Assembly: GCA_002360535.1 (NCBI GenBank)
Contig: DEQR01000064.1
Coordinates: forward strand, 83,927-147,926
Direction: 5' to 3'
DNA length: 64,000 bases
From: Thiobacillus sp. UBA3361
GTDB taxonomy: Bacteria > Pseudomonadota > Gammaproteobacteria > Burkholderiales > Thiobacillaceae
Position numbers and translations under genes: made by a program. Positions 1-7,881 of the stretch are shown here, piece after piece. How positions within the stretch are numbered: the first letter of the stretch is position 1; every line of letters starts with the position of its first letter. The notes under the pieces were generated by a model. The model ran no database searches and was not told where the DNA came from. It was given only the letters and a program-made list of their open reading frames with translations.

Positions 1-303
1 ACCGCCCGCGCCAAGGGCCTGTCCGAGCGGGTTGTGCTGTTCCGGCACGTGTTGGGCAACGCCATGATCCCCATTCTCACCGGCGCCGTGGTGGTCATCC
101 CACGCCTGTTCCTGGGCAGCCTGATCGTCGAGTCCTTCTTCGGCATCCCTGGCTTGGGCAGCTACACCATCGAGGCCATCCAGGCGCAGGACTTCGCCAT
201 CGTCCGTTCAATGGTCTTCCTGGGCTCGGTGCTCTACATCGTCGGCCTGCTGCTGACCGATTTGTCCTATACGCTGGTCGATCCGCGGGTACGCCTGGAA
301 TGA
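1..303 (+). CDS. ABC transporter permease, OppB/DppB type (C-terminal part only)
   Basis: This is the last 100 codons of an inner-membrane permease of the peptide/nickel ABC importer family; the start lies before the window. The reading frame is open from base 1. It begins inside the cytoplasmic EAA-type coupling loop (ARAKGLSERVV followed by HVLGNAMIP), which docks on the ATPase. It continues through two hydrophobic segments to the family-typical ending with LTDLSYTLVDPRVRLE. Its TGA overlaps the ATG of the next permease (ATGA at 300-303), so the two are translationally coupled. The substrate cannot be told from this fragment; oligopeptides are the usual cargo of the family. Confidence 0.88.
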   Translation, partial: TARAKGLSERVVLFRHVLGNAMIPILTGAVVVIPRLFLGSLIVESFFGIPGLGSYTIEAIQAQDFAIVRSMVFLGSVLYIVGLLLTDLSYTLVDPRVRLE

Positions 304-1745
304 CGCTGAGCTTCCGGCCCGAAATTTTGTGGAGCGATGCGCTCCTCTTCCTGCTGCTGGCCGCGCTGGCGGTCTTCGCCTGGCAGGTCGGCCGCCATGA
401 GCACCTGCGCGAGCCCTGGCGACGGGTAGGGCGCAGCCGCATGGGCATGGGCGCGGCGGTGCTGCTGGCGGCCTATGCGCTGGTCGGCATCCTCGATTCC
501 CTCCACTTCCGCCCGGCCCTGCCCGCCGAGCCCGGCCAACCGGTGCACTACGCGGCCGAGGTCCATTCCGTGCTGGATACCCTGGTGGGACCGCTGCGCA
601 CTCAGGTGGAAGAAACCTATTCCGCACCCCTGGCCCTGCATCTCTATGCCAAGGAGACCATGGAGCTGCCCGACGGACGGCAGGTGCGCGACTTTCCGCG
701 GCTCAAGTTCGGCGGCGCTCATCTGGCGGGCGTCGAGGCGCGGGCCGGGGACATCGCCGGACACATCGGGATGGGGCTGCTGGCGGGTGGGGTGGCGTCG
801 GCATTGGCCCTGGGCCTGGCGCTGGTGTTCGTCGGACTCGGGGCCGGCCCGCAAGGACCCTCCGGATCGCCGGGCCATCTCGGCATCACGGGGGCCTGGA
901 GCGCATTGTCGCGATCCTCTTCCCTGGCCGGCCTGCGTGCCGGGCTGATCGTCCTGTGCCTGCTGCTGCTGCTGGCCGCCGCCGTCATCCAGCTAGCGCC
1001 CCATTACCACATCCTGGGCACGGACAAGGTCGGCCAGGATGTGTTCTACCTGTCTTTGAAGAGCGTGCGCACCGGCCTTCTCATCGGCACCCTGACCACC
1101 CTGATCATGCTGCCGCTGGCCCTGTTCCTGGGCGTTGCGGCGGGCTATTACGGCGGACGCGCCGACGACGCCATCCAGTATCTGTACACCACGCTGAACT
1201 CCATTCCCGGCGTGCTCCTGATCGCCTCCGCTGTTCTCGTGGCGCAGGTCTATATCGAGACCCATCCGGAGCTGTTCGACACCGCCGCCGCCCGCTCCGA
1301 CCTGCGTCTGGTCTTCCTGTGCCTGATCCTGGGCATGACCAGTTGGACCGGTCTGGCCCGGCTGCTGCGCGGTGAAACCCTGAAGCTGCGCGAGATGGAC
1401 TACATCCAGGCCGCGCGAGCCTTCGGTATCTCCCACCTGCGCATCCTGGGCCGGCACATCCTGCCCAACGTCGCGCATCTGGTGCTGATCGCGGTGGTCA
1501 TCGACTTCTCCGGACTGGTGCTGGCCGAGGCGGTCCTGTCCTATGTGGGGGTCGGCGTCGATCCGGTGACTGCCAGCTGGGGCAACATGATCAACGGCGC
1601 GCGCCTGGAACTGGCCCGCGAGCCCATCGTCTGGTGGCAACTGGCCGCCGCTTTCGTGTTCATGTTCGCCCTGGTGCTGCCCGCCAACCTTTTTGCCGAT
1701 AGCGTGCGCGAGGCCTTCGATCCCCGCGCGGGGGGGCAGGCGTGA
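300..1745 (+). CDS. ABC transporter permease, OppC/YejE type, long form
   Basis: This is the second inner-membrane permease of the importer, 481 residues. The C-terminal half (about residues 235-475) looks like OppC/DppC: a HILGTDKVGQDV motif near residue 238, several membrane segments, and an EAA loop around residues 360-390 (MDYIQAARAFGISHLRILG). The first 230 residues are unusual, because OppC proteins are normally about 300 residues. This region holds a membrane segment near residues 15-30, another near 48-63, a soluble stretch, and a third near 155-180. The start overlaps the upstream stop (ATGA) and the stop overlaps the ATPase start. The family is clear; the role of the extension is unknown. 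Confidence 0.88.
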   Translation: MTLSFRPEILWSDALLFLLLAALAVFAWQVGRHEHLREPWRRVGRSRMGMGAAVLLAAYALVGILDSLHFRPALPAEPGQPVHYAAEVHSVLDTLVGPLRTQVEETYSAPLALHLYAKETMELPDGRQVRDFPRLKFGGAHLAGVEARAGDIAGHIGMGLLAGGVASALALGLALVFVGLGAGPQGPSGSPGHLGITGAWSALSRSSSLAGLRAGLIVLCLLLLLAAAVIQLAPHYHILGTDKVGQDVFYLSLKSVRTGLLIGTLTTLIMLPLALFLGVAAGYYGGRADDAIQYLYTTLNSIPGVLLIASAVLVAQVYIETHPELFDTAAARSDLRLVFLCLILGMTSWTGLARLLRGETLKLREMDYIQAARAFGISHLRILGRHILPNVAHLVLIAVVIDFSGLVLAEAVLSYVGVGVDPVTASWGNMINGARLELAREPIVWWQLAAAFVFMFALVLPANLFADSVREAFDPRAGGQA

Positions 1746-3745
1746 TGGCCATGAATGGCGGCCTGTCGGTGCGCGGCCTGCGCGTTGCCATCCACCACGA
1801 GGGCGGGGACCGCGCGATGCGGCCCGTGGATGGTGTCGATTTCGAGGTGGCACCGGGTGAATGCGTCGTGCTGCTGGGCGAGTCGGGCTGCGGCAAATCC
1901 CTCACCGCCCTGGCCCTGATGCGCCTGCTGCCAGACGGTCTCGAACTGGCGGGCGGGCAGGCCAGGCTGGGGGACACGGACCTGTTCGCCCTGCCCGAGC
2001 AGGACATGCGCCGGGTGCGCGGAGGGCGCCTGGCCATGATCTTCCAGGAACCCATGCTGAGCCTCAATCCGGTGCTCACCGTCGGGCAACAGATCGGCGA
2101 GGCCCTGGAGGCCCATCGTCACCCCACCGCGGAGCAGGCGGCGGCCGAGACCAGCCGACTGTTGCAGGCCGTCGGTCTGGAGGACCGCCACGGGACCAGC
2201 TACCCCTTCCAGCTTTCCGGCGGTCAGCGGCAGCGGGCACTGATCGCCACCATGCTGGCCGGCGAGCCGGAACTGCTCATCGCCGATGAGCCCACCACCG
2301 CGCTGGACGTTACCGTGCAGGCGCAAATCCTGCGCCTGCTCAAACAGTTGCGCAGTGAGCGGGGCATGGGCCTGCTGCTCATTACCCACGACCTGGACGT
2401 GGCCCGCGATATGGCAGACCGGGTGGTGGTTATGTATGCCGGTCAGGTGGTCGAGGTTGCCAGCCGCGAGGCCCTGTACGCGCGCCCTTTCCACCCCTAT
2501 ACCCGCAAACTGTTCAGCGTCCTGCCCTCGGCCCATCAACGACACGAACGCCTGGAGCACATTCCCGGCAGCGTGCCGCCGTTGGGTACCGTCTTCACCG
2601 GTTGCCGGTTTGCCGAGCGCTGTGCCCTGGCCTGGGAACGCTGCCACGCCGAAGCCCCGGATTCCCAGACTCTGGACGATGGCCATGTCGCGCGCTGCCA
2701 TCTCGTTTCGGCGCCCCGGCCCGAAAACGCGGCGGGGGCGGGGTATCCGCCGGAGACGGGCCGAAAGACGGCGGAGGCGGAACAGGTCGCTGCCGAACTG
2801 CTGGAAGTGACCGATCTGGCGGTGCATTTCCCGATCCGTAAGGGACTGCTGCGGCGCACGGTAGGCCAGGTCAAGGCCGTGGACGGGGTGTCCCTCAGCC
2901 TGAAACGGGGGGAGACCCTGGCCCTGGTGGGGGAATCCGGATGCGGCAAGACCACCCTGGCCAAGGCGGTGCTGCGGCTCATCGAGCCCACCTCCGGCAG
3001 CGTCAGGCTGGAGGGGACTACCCTGGATCGGCTCGATGGCAATGCCCTACGGGTCGCGCGGGCGAGCATGCAGATTGTCTTCCAGGACCCGTTTGCTTCT
3101 CTCAACCCGCGCATGCGCGTGGGAGAAATCCTGGAGGAGGGGCTGCGCAGCCTGCGGCCCGAGCTACACCGCGGACATCGGGCGGATGTGGTGGCCGGTT
3201 TGCTTGAGAAGGTGGGCTTGGGCAGGGACGCGGCGCTGCGCTACCCGCATGCCTTTTCCGGCGGCCAACGGCAGCGTATCGCCATCGCCCGCGCCCTGGC
3301 GGTGGAGCCGAGACTACTGATCTGCGACGAACCGACCAGCGCCCTGGACGTCTCGGTGCAGGCACAAATCCTGTCGCTGCTCCAGGATTTGCAGGCCGGC
3401 CAGGGGCTCGGCTACCTGTTCATCACCCACAACCTGCCGGTGGTGGGCTATCTGGCGCATCGGGTGGCGGTCATGTACCGGGGCCGCATCGTGGAGGAGG
3501 GCGTGGCACAGGACCTCATGGGCCGGCCGCTGCATCCGTACACGAATCTGCTGCTGGATTCCGCGCCCGGCCGGGGGCTGCCCGAGGTGGCCGCAGCGCC
3601 GGCCGGCCGGCCCGAGGCGGGAGTCGGATGCAGCTTCGCGGCCCGCTGTCCCATGGCCGTGGCGGAGTGCGCACAGGCTGCGCCCGACACATCAACCCTC
3701 GCGGGCGGACGGCGGGTCGCCTGTCATCGGGTGGTCCCGGAGTAG
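1745..3745 (+). CDS. Fused double ATP-binding protein of peptide-type ABC importer
   Basis: This 666-residue protein carries two complete nucleotide-binding domains in tandem, as in YejF or GsiA. It powers the two permeases encoded just upstream. NBD1 has Walker A GESGCGKS (about residue 45), signature LSGGQRQR and Walker B LLIADEP. NBD2 has Walker A GESGCGKT (about residue 400), signature FSGGQRQR and Walker B LLICDEP. Each domain is followed by an oligopeptide-transporter C-terminal region with a conserved cysteine cluster (GCRFAERCALAWERC; GCSFAARCPMAVAEC). The ATG at 1745 shares one base with the preceding TGA; a GTG at 1742 is possible. No substrate-binding protein gene lies downstream, so it is presumably upstream of the window or unlinked. 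Confidence 0.92.
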   Translation: MAMNGGLSVRGLRVAIHHEGGDRAMRPVDGVDFEVAPGECVVLLGESGCGKSLTALALMRLLPDGLELAGGQARLGDTDLFALPEQDMRRVRGGRLAMIFQEPMLSLNPVLTVGQQIGEALEAHRHPTAEQAAAETSRLLQAVGLEDRHGTSYPFQLSGGQRQRALIATMLAGEPELLIADEPTTALDVTVQAQILRLLKQLRSERGMGLLLITHDLDVARDMADRVVVMYAGQVVEVASREALYARPFHPYTRKLFSVLPSAHQRHERLEHIPGSVPPLGTVFTGCRFAERCALAWERCHAEAPDSQTLDDGHVARCHLVSAPRPENAAGAGYPPETGRKTAEAEQVAAELLEVTDLAVHFPIRKGLLRRTVGQVKAVDGVSLSLKRGETLALVGESGCGKTTLAKAVLRLIEPTSGSVRLEGTTLDRLDGNALRVARASMQIVFQDPFASLNPRMRVGEILEEGLRSLRPELHRGHRADVVAGLLEKVGLGRDAALRYPHAFSGGQRQRIAIARALAVEPRLLICDEPTSALDVSVQAQILSLLQDLQAGQGLGYLFITHNLPVVGYLAHRVAVMYRGRIVEEGVAQDLMGRPLHPYTNLLLDSAPGRGLPEVAAAPAGRPEAGVGCSFAARCPMAVAECAQAAPDTSTLAGGRRVACHRVVPE

Positions 3746-3768
3746 GGGCGGCGTGCCCGGATGGGCTT

Positions 3769-5028
3769 TCAGGTATCGTTCCGGACGGCGGGCTGGCCGC
3801 CGTCCCTGTCCTGATTCGCCAATTGCCGGTCGCCCTTGTCCAGGCCGGTCAAGGTCATTTTCTCCGGACTGGTCTTGGTGGGGACGACGAGGGTGGTGGG
3901 CTTGCTGAGCTTGCCCTTGTAAACCTTGATGCTGTTGCGGGACTTGAGCCACTCGATGCTGACCCCGAACTTGCCGGCGATATCCCCGAGCAGTTCGCCC
4001 TTGCGCGCGGTGTAGCTGGCCAGGCCCCCGGCACCGCGGGCGGCCGGGTTCTTGTCCTGACGCTTGAGATTGGCCTGGAATATCTCCACGCGGTCGGTCG
4101 GCAACAGCAGCACGCCCGTATGGTCGGAACGGATGAGTTGACCACGGTAACCGGGGTTCAGGGTGAATACCTCCTCCACGCTGATCTCCGCCAGGTTCGC
4201 CACCTGTCTGGCTTCCATATGGCGATTGAGATTGACCTGCATGAAGTAGGGCTCGTTGGCCACGTCCTCCAGCACGATGCCGTATTGTTCGGGGTTCCGT
4301 AGGACGTTGCGGACGGCCAGGAGCTTGGGTACGTAGTGCTTGGTTTCGGTGGGCAGGCGCAGCTTGGCGTAGTCGGCTTTCGCGGAACCGCGGCCCAGCG
4401 CCCGGCCCATGCAGCCTTCGCCGCAGTTGTAGGCACCCAGGGCCAGATCCCAGCGGCCGAACATGGCGTACAGGTCTTCCAGGTAATCGAGGGCGGCGCG
4501 GGTAGCCTCCAGGACGTCTCGGCGACCGTCATAGCCGGCCGACTGCTTCAGCCCGTAGATGCGTCCGGTGGACGGGAGGAACTGCCACATGCCGGAGGCC
4601 TTGCGGGGCGAGATGGCCAGGGGGTTGAAGGCGGATTCGATGGCCGGCAGCAGGGCGATCTCCATGGGCATGCCGCGCTTCTCGACCTCATCGGCGATGT
4701 GATAGAGGAACATGCGGCTGCGTTCCAGGGCGCGCTGCAACGTAGCGGGGTGGCGCTTGTACCACTGCTCGTAGGTACGGACCAGTTCGGGGTTCACCTC
4801 GTCCATCTTGAAGCCGGAGCGGATGCGATCCCACAAGTCGTTGGGCTTATAGACATCCAGGTCGGTACTGCCCAGGCTGGCCAGGGTATAGCTGATGCGC
4901 AGCTCGGGCTGGATCTGGGGGGTGCCCGTGAGCGCGCGTCCGTCCGCGAAGGCATGTACGGCAAGCAGGCCGGTCAGGGCCAGAAAGAGTGTTTGCCAGG
5001 CACGAATTCTTGTTGCGAGAAGGCTCAT
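3769..5028 (-). CDS. mltD: Membrane-bound lytic murein transglycosylase D (MltD-like)
   Basis: This enzyme cleaves peptidoglycan glycan strands to 1,6-anhydromuropeptides in the periplasm. The ATG at 5028 gives 419 residues starting with a typical signal peptide (MSLLATRIRAW, then a hydrophobic core ending near AVHAFA). A TTG nine codons upstream would spoil the signal and is less likely. The SLT domain spans about residues 120-225, with the catalytic glutamate in PAIES near residue 131 and the family motifs ASGMWQFLPSTGR and LGAYNCGEG. One clear LysM domain (about residues 325-375) lies near the C-terminus; the stretch before it looks like a degenerate second LysM. Placement beside gloB, the methyltransferase, rnhA and dnaQ matches beta/gammaproteobacterial order. 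Confidence 0.92.
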   Translation of the reverse strand: MSLLATRIRAWQTLFLALTGLLAVHAFADGRALTGTPQIQPELRISYTLASLGSTDLDVYKPNDLWDRIRSGFKMDEVNPELVRTYEQWYKRHPATLQRALERSRMFLYHIADEVEKRGMPMEIALLPAIESAFNPLAISPRKASGMWQFLPSTGRIYGLKQSAGYDGRRDVLEATRAALDYLEDLYAMFGRWDLALGAYNCGEGCMGRALGRGSAKADYAKLRLPTETKHYVPKLLAVRNVLRNPEQYGIVLEDVANEPYFMQVNLNRHMEARQVANLAEISVEEVFTLNPGYRGQLIRSDHTGVLLLPTDRVEIFQANLKRQDKNPAARGAGGLASYTARKGELLGDIAGKFGVSIEWLKSRNSIKVYKGKLSKPTTLVVPTKTSPEKMTLTGLDKGDRQLANQDRDGGQPAVRNDT

Positions 5029-5079
5029 TGGTGTTGTTGGCGCTGAGGCGTACAACGCGAAGAATGAGTAACGGGGCCA

Positions 5080-5108
5080 ATCCTATTTCAAAACAGGGGT
5101 TAAATCAA
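5080..5108 (-). promoter_or_regulatory. Candidate sigma-70 promoter for mltD
   Basis: On the minus strand a TTGATT -35 box (5103-5108) and a TAGGAT -10 box (5080-5085) are separated by 17 bases. They lie in an AT-rich patch (about 5075-5165) that stands out from the GC-rich surroundings, 51 bases upstream of the chosen mltD ATG. Each box matches consensus at 4 of 6 positions, so the call rests mainly on spacing and context. Confidence 0.4.
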
Positions 5109-5175
5109 CCCAAAATAAACATGAAGTTACGTGATTTTGTTGATATCAATTGTCGCAATTGGATTTAATCGGATG

Positions 5176-5955
5176 TTAGAAAACGTCTTTTAGCGCGCGT
5201 AATTGTGTGAAAGTGGCCTGCGTATCGGCCGGTATTTTTCCGGTCAATTCCCCGATCCGGGAAACGATGCTTGACTCATGGCAACGCAGAAACGGGTTGG
5301 TGCGCTTTTCCTGGCCGAGTTCCACGGGCAGGGTGGGCAGGTCATCCACCCTGAGTTGGCGTGCCCGGGTTTCCCATTCGGTCAGGGCCCTGTTGTCCGG
5401 GTCCACATGGCGGGCAAACCGGATGTTGGACAGGGTGTATTCGTGGGCACAACAGACCAGGGTTTCATCCGGTAGCGCGGCCAGCCGGTAGAGGCTGGCG
5501 TGCATCTGCGCGGGCGTGCCTTCGAACAGCCTGCCGCAGCCGCAGGAAAACAGGGTGTCGCCGCAGAACAGCCAGTTGCCCGCCAGATAAGCCACATGTC
5601 CGCGGGTGTGTCCGGGCACCGCGAGCACCTTGATCTCACCGAGCAAGCGGTTCGGGATGCGCATGCCGTCCCGTGCGGCGTGGCTCCGGTGCGGGATCGG
5701 TTCTCCAGCCGGGCCATAGACGGGGCAGGGATGTGTGTCCAGCAGCTCGCTTATGCCGCCCGTGTGATCGCCGTGGTGATGGGTGACCAGGATGCCCTCC
5801 AGGGGCATCCCGTGATCTTCCAGCCAAGCTAGAATAGGTGCCGCCTCGCCGGGGTCCACTACCACCGCCCCAGCTTGATCGTGCAGCAGCCAGATGTAGT
5901 TGTCCTCGAAGGCGGGAAGGGGAAGTAGCGCGGGATACCGTTCAAACATGGTCAT
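5176..5955 (-). CDS. gloB: Hydroxyacylglutathione hydrolase (glyoxalase II)
   Basis: A cytoplasmic metallo-beta-lactamase-fold enzyme that hydrolyses S-lactoylglutathione to lactate and glutathione, the second step of methylglyoxal detoxification. The 259 residues match the usual family length of about 255. The metal-binding THHHGDHTGG lies at residues 58-67, followed by PGHTRGH, the second-metal region GDTLFSCGCGRLFEGT, and the substrate-site segment CCAHEYTLSNIRFA. The C-terminal half carries the glyoxalase II-specific domain. An alternative ATG two codons in (5949) fits equally well. It is divergent from the methyltransferase gene across only 27 bases, the same arrangement as E. coli gloB/yafS. 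Confidence 0.95.
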   Translation of the reverse strand: MTMFERYPALLPLPAFEDNYIWLLHDQAGAVVVDPGEAAPILAWLEDHGMPLEGILVTHHHGDHTGGISELLDTHPCPVYGPAGEPIPHRSHAARDGMRIPNRLLGEIKVLAVPGHTRGHVAYLAGNWLFCGDTLFSCGCGRLFEGTPAQMHASLYRLAALPDETLVCCAHEYTLSNIRFARHVDPDNRALTEWETRARQLRVDDLPTLPVELGQEKRTNPFLRCHESSIVSRIGELTGKIPADTQATFTQLRALKDVF

Positions 5956-5982
5956 TTACCGTTCTGTGACTGTCGGGGCCTT

Positions 5983-6699
5983 ATGAAAAAGGGAGTCAGC
6001 GGGGATTGGTTTTCCGGGGAACTGGGTCAGCATGTGATCGAGCAGGAATTGGCTTGGTTCGATGCCAATTGTGCCGACGTTTTCGGCTTCAATGCCATGC
6101 AGGTCGGTCTTTGCCAGTTGGACTACCTGCGCGCCAACCGCATGCCCCAGCGCTTCTGCGCCGCTCCCCATCGGGGCGCGGTGCGCTGCTACCCGGAACT
6201 GTTGCCCATCGCCGGCCAATCCATGGACCTGCTCGTGCTGGCCCATGCCCTGGAATATTCCCCCAATCCCCACCAGCTGCTGCGCGAGGTGGACCGGGTG
6301 CTGCGGCCGGAGGGCCATCTGCTGCTGGCGGGTTTCAACCCGGCCAGCCTGTGGGGCCTGCGCAGGATGTTGTCGCCACCCGAGGCGGGCTATCCCTGGA
6401 ATGGCAAATTCCTGCACTTGTCCAGACTCAAGGATTGGTTGTCCCTGCTGGGTTTCGAACTCCAGGCGGGAAGAATGATCTGCTACTCGCCTCCCCTCAA
6501 GCAGGTCAGGTGGCTGCGCCAGTTCAGGTTTCTGGAGGCGGCGGGCGATCGCTGGTGGGCACTCGGGGGCGGCGTCTATCTGCTGCACCTGATCAAGCGG
6601 CGTCACGGCATGCGGCTGATCGCGCCCAAGTGGGACAAGACCTGGCTGACCAGGCCGGTGCTGACCCAGCCGACGCCCCGTGTCACGACCTGGGAATAG
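5983..6699 (+). CDS. SAM-dependent methyltransferase, YafS-like
   Basis: A 238-residue class I methyltransferase-like protein of unknown substrate. The central part reads HQLLREVDRVLRPEGHLLLA, the typical post-motif region of methyltransferase type-11 domains. The glycine-rich SAM motif I is degenerate (around FGFNAMQVG), which fits the YafS family next to gloB in enterobacteria. A conserved-looking tail (KRRHGMRLIAP) follows. It is divergent from gloB and 4 bases upstream of the rnhA ATG, so it probably shares a transcript with rnhA and dnaQ. Membership in the family is clear from position and sequence; the reaction is unknown. Confidence 0.8.
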   Translation: MKKGVSGDWFSGELGQHVIEQELAWFDANCADVFGFNAMQVGLCQLDYLRANRMPQRFCAAPHRGAVRCYPELLPIAGQSMDLLVLAHALEYSPNPHQLLREVDRVLRPEGHLLLAGFNPASLWGLRRMLSPPEAGYPWNGKFLHLSRLKDWLSLLGFELQAGRMICYSPPLKQVRWLRQFRFLEAAGDRWWALGGGVYLLHLIKRRHGMRLIAPKWDKTWLTRPVLTQPTPRVTTWE

Positions 6700-6703
6700 C
6701 GCC

Positions 6704-7189
6704 ATGCGGCTGAATACCGAGGACACGTCCGCCGCCTGTGTCGATATCTACACCGACGGCGCCTGCAAGGGCAACCCCGGGGTGGGCGGCTGGGGGGTGC
6801 TGCTGCGCTACGGCGACCGGGAAAAGACCCTGCACGGCGGGGAGTCCCTGACCACCAACAACCGCATGGAGCTCATGGCGGTCATCCAGGCCCTGCGCGC
6901 CCTCAAACGCCGCTGTCGGGTGCGCCTGCACACCGATTCCCAATACGTCCAGAAGGGCATCAGCGAATGGCTGCCCAACTGGAAACGCCGTGGCTGGAAG
7001 ACCAGCGGCGGCGGGGCCGTGAAGAATCAGGACCTCTGGCAGGCCCTGGATGAGCTGGCGGCCGGCCACGACATCCAGTGGTTCTGGGTCAAGGGTCACG
7101 CGGGCCATGCGGAGAACGAGCGTGCCGATCATTTGGCCAACCTGGGGGTCAGTGAATTGACGACCGGCAAGGCCAAGGGAGATGCGTGA
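6704..7189 (+). CDS. rnhA: Ribonuclease HI
   Basis: Cytoplasmic endonuclease that degrades RNA in RNA-DNA hybrids (R-loops, Okazaki primers). From the ATG at 6704 it has 161 residues, close to the 155 of E. coli. All four acidic catalytic residues are visible in their motifs: YTDGACKGNPG, NNRMELMAV, HTDSQYVQ and NERADHLA. The basic handle region (NWKRRGWKTSGG) for hybrid binding is present. Its TGA overlaps the dnaQ ATG by one base, giving a coupled rnhA-dnaQ pair; in E. coli the two genes are adjacent but divergent. Confidence 0.97.
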   Translation: MRLNTEDTSAACVDIYTDGACKGNPGVGGWGVLLRYGDREKTLHGGESLTTNNRMELMAVIQALRALKRRCRVRLHTDSQYVQKGISEWLPNWKRRGWKTSGGGAVKNQDLWQALDELAAGHDIQWFWVKGHAGHAENERADHLANLGVSELTTGKAKGDA

Positions 7190-7869
7190 TGCGACAAGTG
7201 GTGCTGGATACGGAAACCACCGGCCTGGACCCGGCCCTCGGGCACCGGATCATCGAGATCGGCGCCGTGGAGGTCATCAGCCGCCGGGCCACCGGGGAGG
7301 TGTTCCACGTGTATCTGAACCCGGATCGGGAGATCGATGCCGGTGCCATCCAGGTGCACGGGCTGACCAATGATTTCCTCCAGGACAAACCGCGCTTCGG
7401 GGATATCGCCGAATCCTTCCTGACTTTCGTGGCCGATGCGGAACTGCTGATCCACAACGCCCCCTTCGACGTGGGCTTCCTCAATGCGGAACTCAAGCGC
7501 ATGGATGCAGGCCCGCTCGCCGGACGCTGCGCCGGGGTGCTGGACACCCTGAAACTGGCCAAGGAGATGCACCCTGGCCAGAAAAACAACCTGGATGCCC
7601 TGTGCAAACGCTACGAGGTGGACAACTCGGGACGCAGCTTCCACGGTGCCCTGCTTGATGCGCAACTGCTGGCCGAGGTCTATTTGGCCATGACACGTGG
7701 CCAGGAAAGCCTCGCCATCGCCACCCTCATGCCGGAGCGGGTGACCGCAGGCAGGACCTTGCGCACGGGTGGCCTGCGTGTCGTGCGCGCCGGCGAGGCG
7801 GAACTGGATGCCCATCGGGCATACCTGGCGGGCATGGCTAAGGAGTGTGGCGAGATACCTACCTGGTAA
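7189..7869 (+). CDS. dnaQ: DNA polymerase III epsilon subunit (3'-5' exonuclease)
   Basis: The proofreading exonuclease of the replicative polymerase. The three DEDDh exonuclease motifs are clear: Exo I DTETTGLD (residues 6-13), Exo II LIHNAPFDVGFLN (about 86-98), and Exo III HGALLDAQLLAEVY (about 149-162) with the general-base histidine. At 226 residues it is slightly shorter than E. coli DnaQ (243), with the loss in the flexible C-terminal tail that contacts the alpha subunit. The ATG shares its A with the rnhA stop codon; a GTG one codon upstream is the alternative. Confidence 0.96.
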   Translation: MRQVVLDTETTGLDPALGHRIIEIGAVEVISRRATGEVFHVYLNPDREIDAGAIQVHGLTNDFLQDKPRFGDIAESFLTFVADAELLIHNAPFDVGFLNAELKRMDAGPLAGRCAGVLDTLKLAKEMHPGQKNNLDALCKRYEVDNSGRSFHGALLDAQLLAEVYLAMTRGQESLAIATLMPERVTAGRTLRTGGLRVVRAGEAELDAHRAYLAGMAKECGEIPTW

Positions 7870-7881
7870 GGGAGACTTGAA

